NCBI GenBank assembly: GCA_038363005.1
Contig: JBBQBI010000006.1
Location: forward strand, 165,072 to 229,071
Length of the DNA: 64,000 nucleotides
Direction of reading: 5' to 3'
From: JAKOWB01 sp038363005
Lineage (GTDB): Bacteria > Pseudomonadota > Alphaproteobacteria > Kiloniellales > JACOMY01
Position 1 is the first letter of the stretch; every line of letters starts with the position of its first letter. The position numbers and the translations under genes are program-made. This document shows, piece after piece, positions 63,848-64,000 of the stretch. The notes under the pieces are model-generated. The model made no database searches. It saw only the letters and a list, made by a program, of their open reading frames with translations, and was not told where the DNA came from.

Positions 63848-64000
63848 ATGCCCCGAGTCAAGCTCACCAAGCGCGCCGCCGACGCGGCCAAGGCGAAGGA
63901 TCGTGACGCGATCTTTTGGGACACCGAACTGAAGGGCTTTGGGCTCAAGGTGACGCCCGCCGGCCGCAAGGTTTTCTTCGTCTACTACCGCACGCAATCC
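63848..64000 (+). CDS. Tyrosine recombinase/integrase, 3' end outside the window
   Basis: Only 51 codons are visible. They match the N-terminal DUF4102-type segment of P4/phage integrases: VKLTKRAADAAKAKDRD, then IFWDTELKGFGLKVTPAGRK, then VFFVYYRTQS. GGGAGG stands 7 nt before the ATG at 63848. It lies directly beside a tRNA-Met 3' sequence, which is the usual target of such integrases. The element it belongs to extends to the right of the window. Confidence 0.88.
   Translation, partial: MPRVKLTKRAADAAKAKDRDAIFWDTELKGFGLKVTPAGRKVFFVYYRTQS

Overview
The window comes from a high-GC (roughly two-thirds G+C) alphaproteobacterium, probably of the Rhodospirillales or a marine/soil relative. The evidence is the codon bias, the complete choline/betaine-to-glycine catabolic set, ChoXWV-type choline uptake, a PhnWAY phosphonate set, the ligase-associated DNA repair cassette, and three families of alphaproteobacterial intergenic palindromes. 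The species cannot be named from the sequence.

Layout. 1-16 kb: one-carbon/osmolyte catabolism. It holds sarcosine oxidase alpha (5' end cut) and gamma, a dimethylglycine/sarcosine dehydrogenase-like flavoprotein, a betaine-homocysteine methyltransferase-like enzyme, an SHMT-like enzyme, the choline ABC transporter choXWV with a HAD phosphatase, and choline dehydrogenase betA. Choline is imported, oxidised to betaine (betB is not here), demethylated stepwise to glycine, and the released C1 units can be captured through the SHMT-like enzyme. 16-22 kb: an Stf0 sulfotransferase, a secreted protein of unknown function, an iodotyrosine-deiodinase-like nitroreductase between two related MFS carriers, a perfect FNR box ahead of a 34-residue membrane peptide, and an Ldh-family dehydrogenase. 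22-30 kb: the four ligase-associated repair genes (ligase, exonuclease, helicase, metallophosphoesterase), interrupted by a HIT protein and psuG. 30-36 kb: a photolyase / FAD oxidoreductase / DUF1365 / cyclopropane synthase / DUF3833 cluster with two matching ECF-like promoters, and a convergent SDR gene.

36-38.8 kb: a very repetitive secreted Gly-rich protein followed by an AT-rich 400-bp stretch with dyads. 38.8-44.3 kb: a Tat-exported PhoX-type phosphatase, a tiny lipoprotein, and znuA / zur-znuCB around two Zur-type operators. 44.3-55.5 kb: 2-aminoethylphosphonate use (phnWAY, LysR regulator, ABC transporter phnSTU) plus a Na/Pi cotransporter; the two phn promoter regions carry the same operator. 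55.5-63.5 kb: a LysR remnant, a LOG-family gene and a type I secretion system with two tandem TolC-like proteins but no recognisable substrate. 63.6-64 kb: what looks like the 3' part of an elongator tRNA-Met, followed by the start of a tyrosine recombinase, so the right edge is probably the end of an integrated element.

Most genes are ordinary core or accessory metabolism. The best candidates for something new are the DUF559 nuclease bracketed by REP-like palindromes, the FNR-controlled 34-residue peptide, the deiodinase-like enzyme with its carriers, the paired ECF promoters, and the Asp-Gly/Gly-rich repeat protein.
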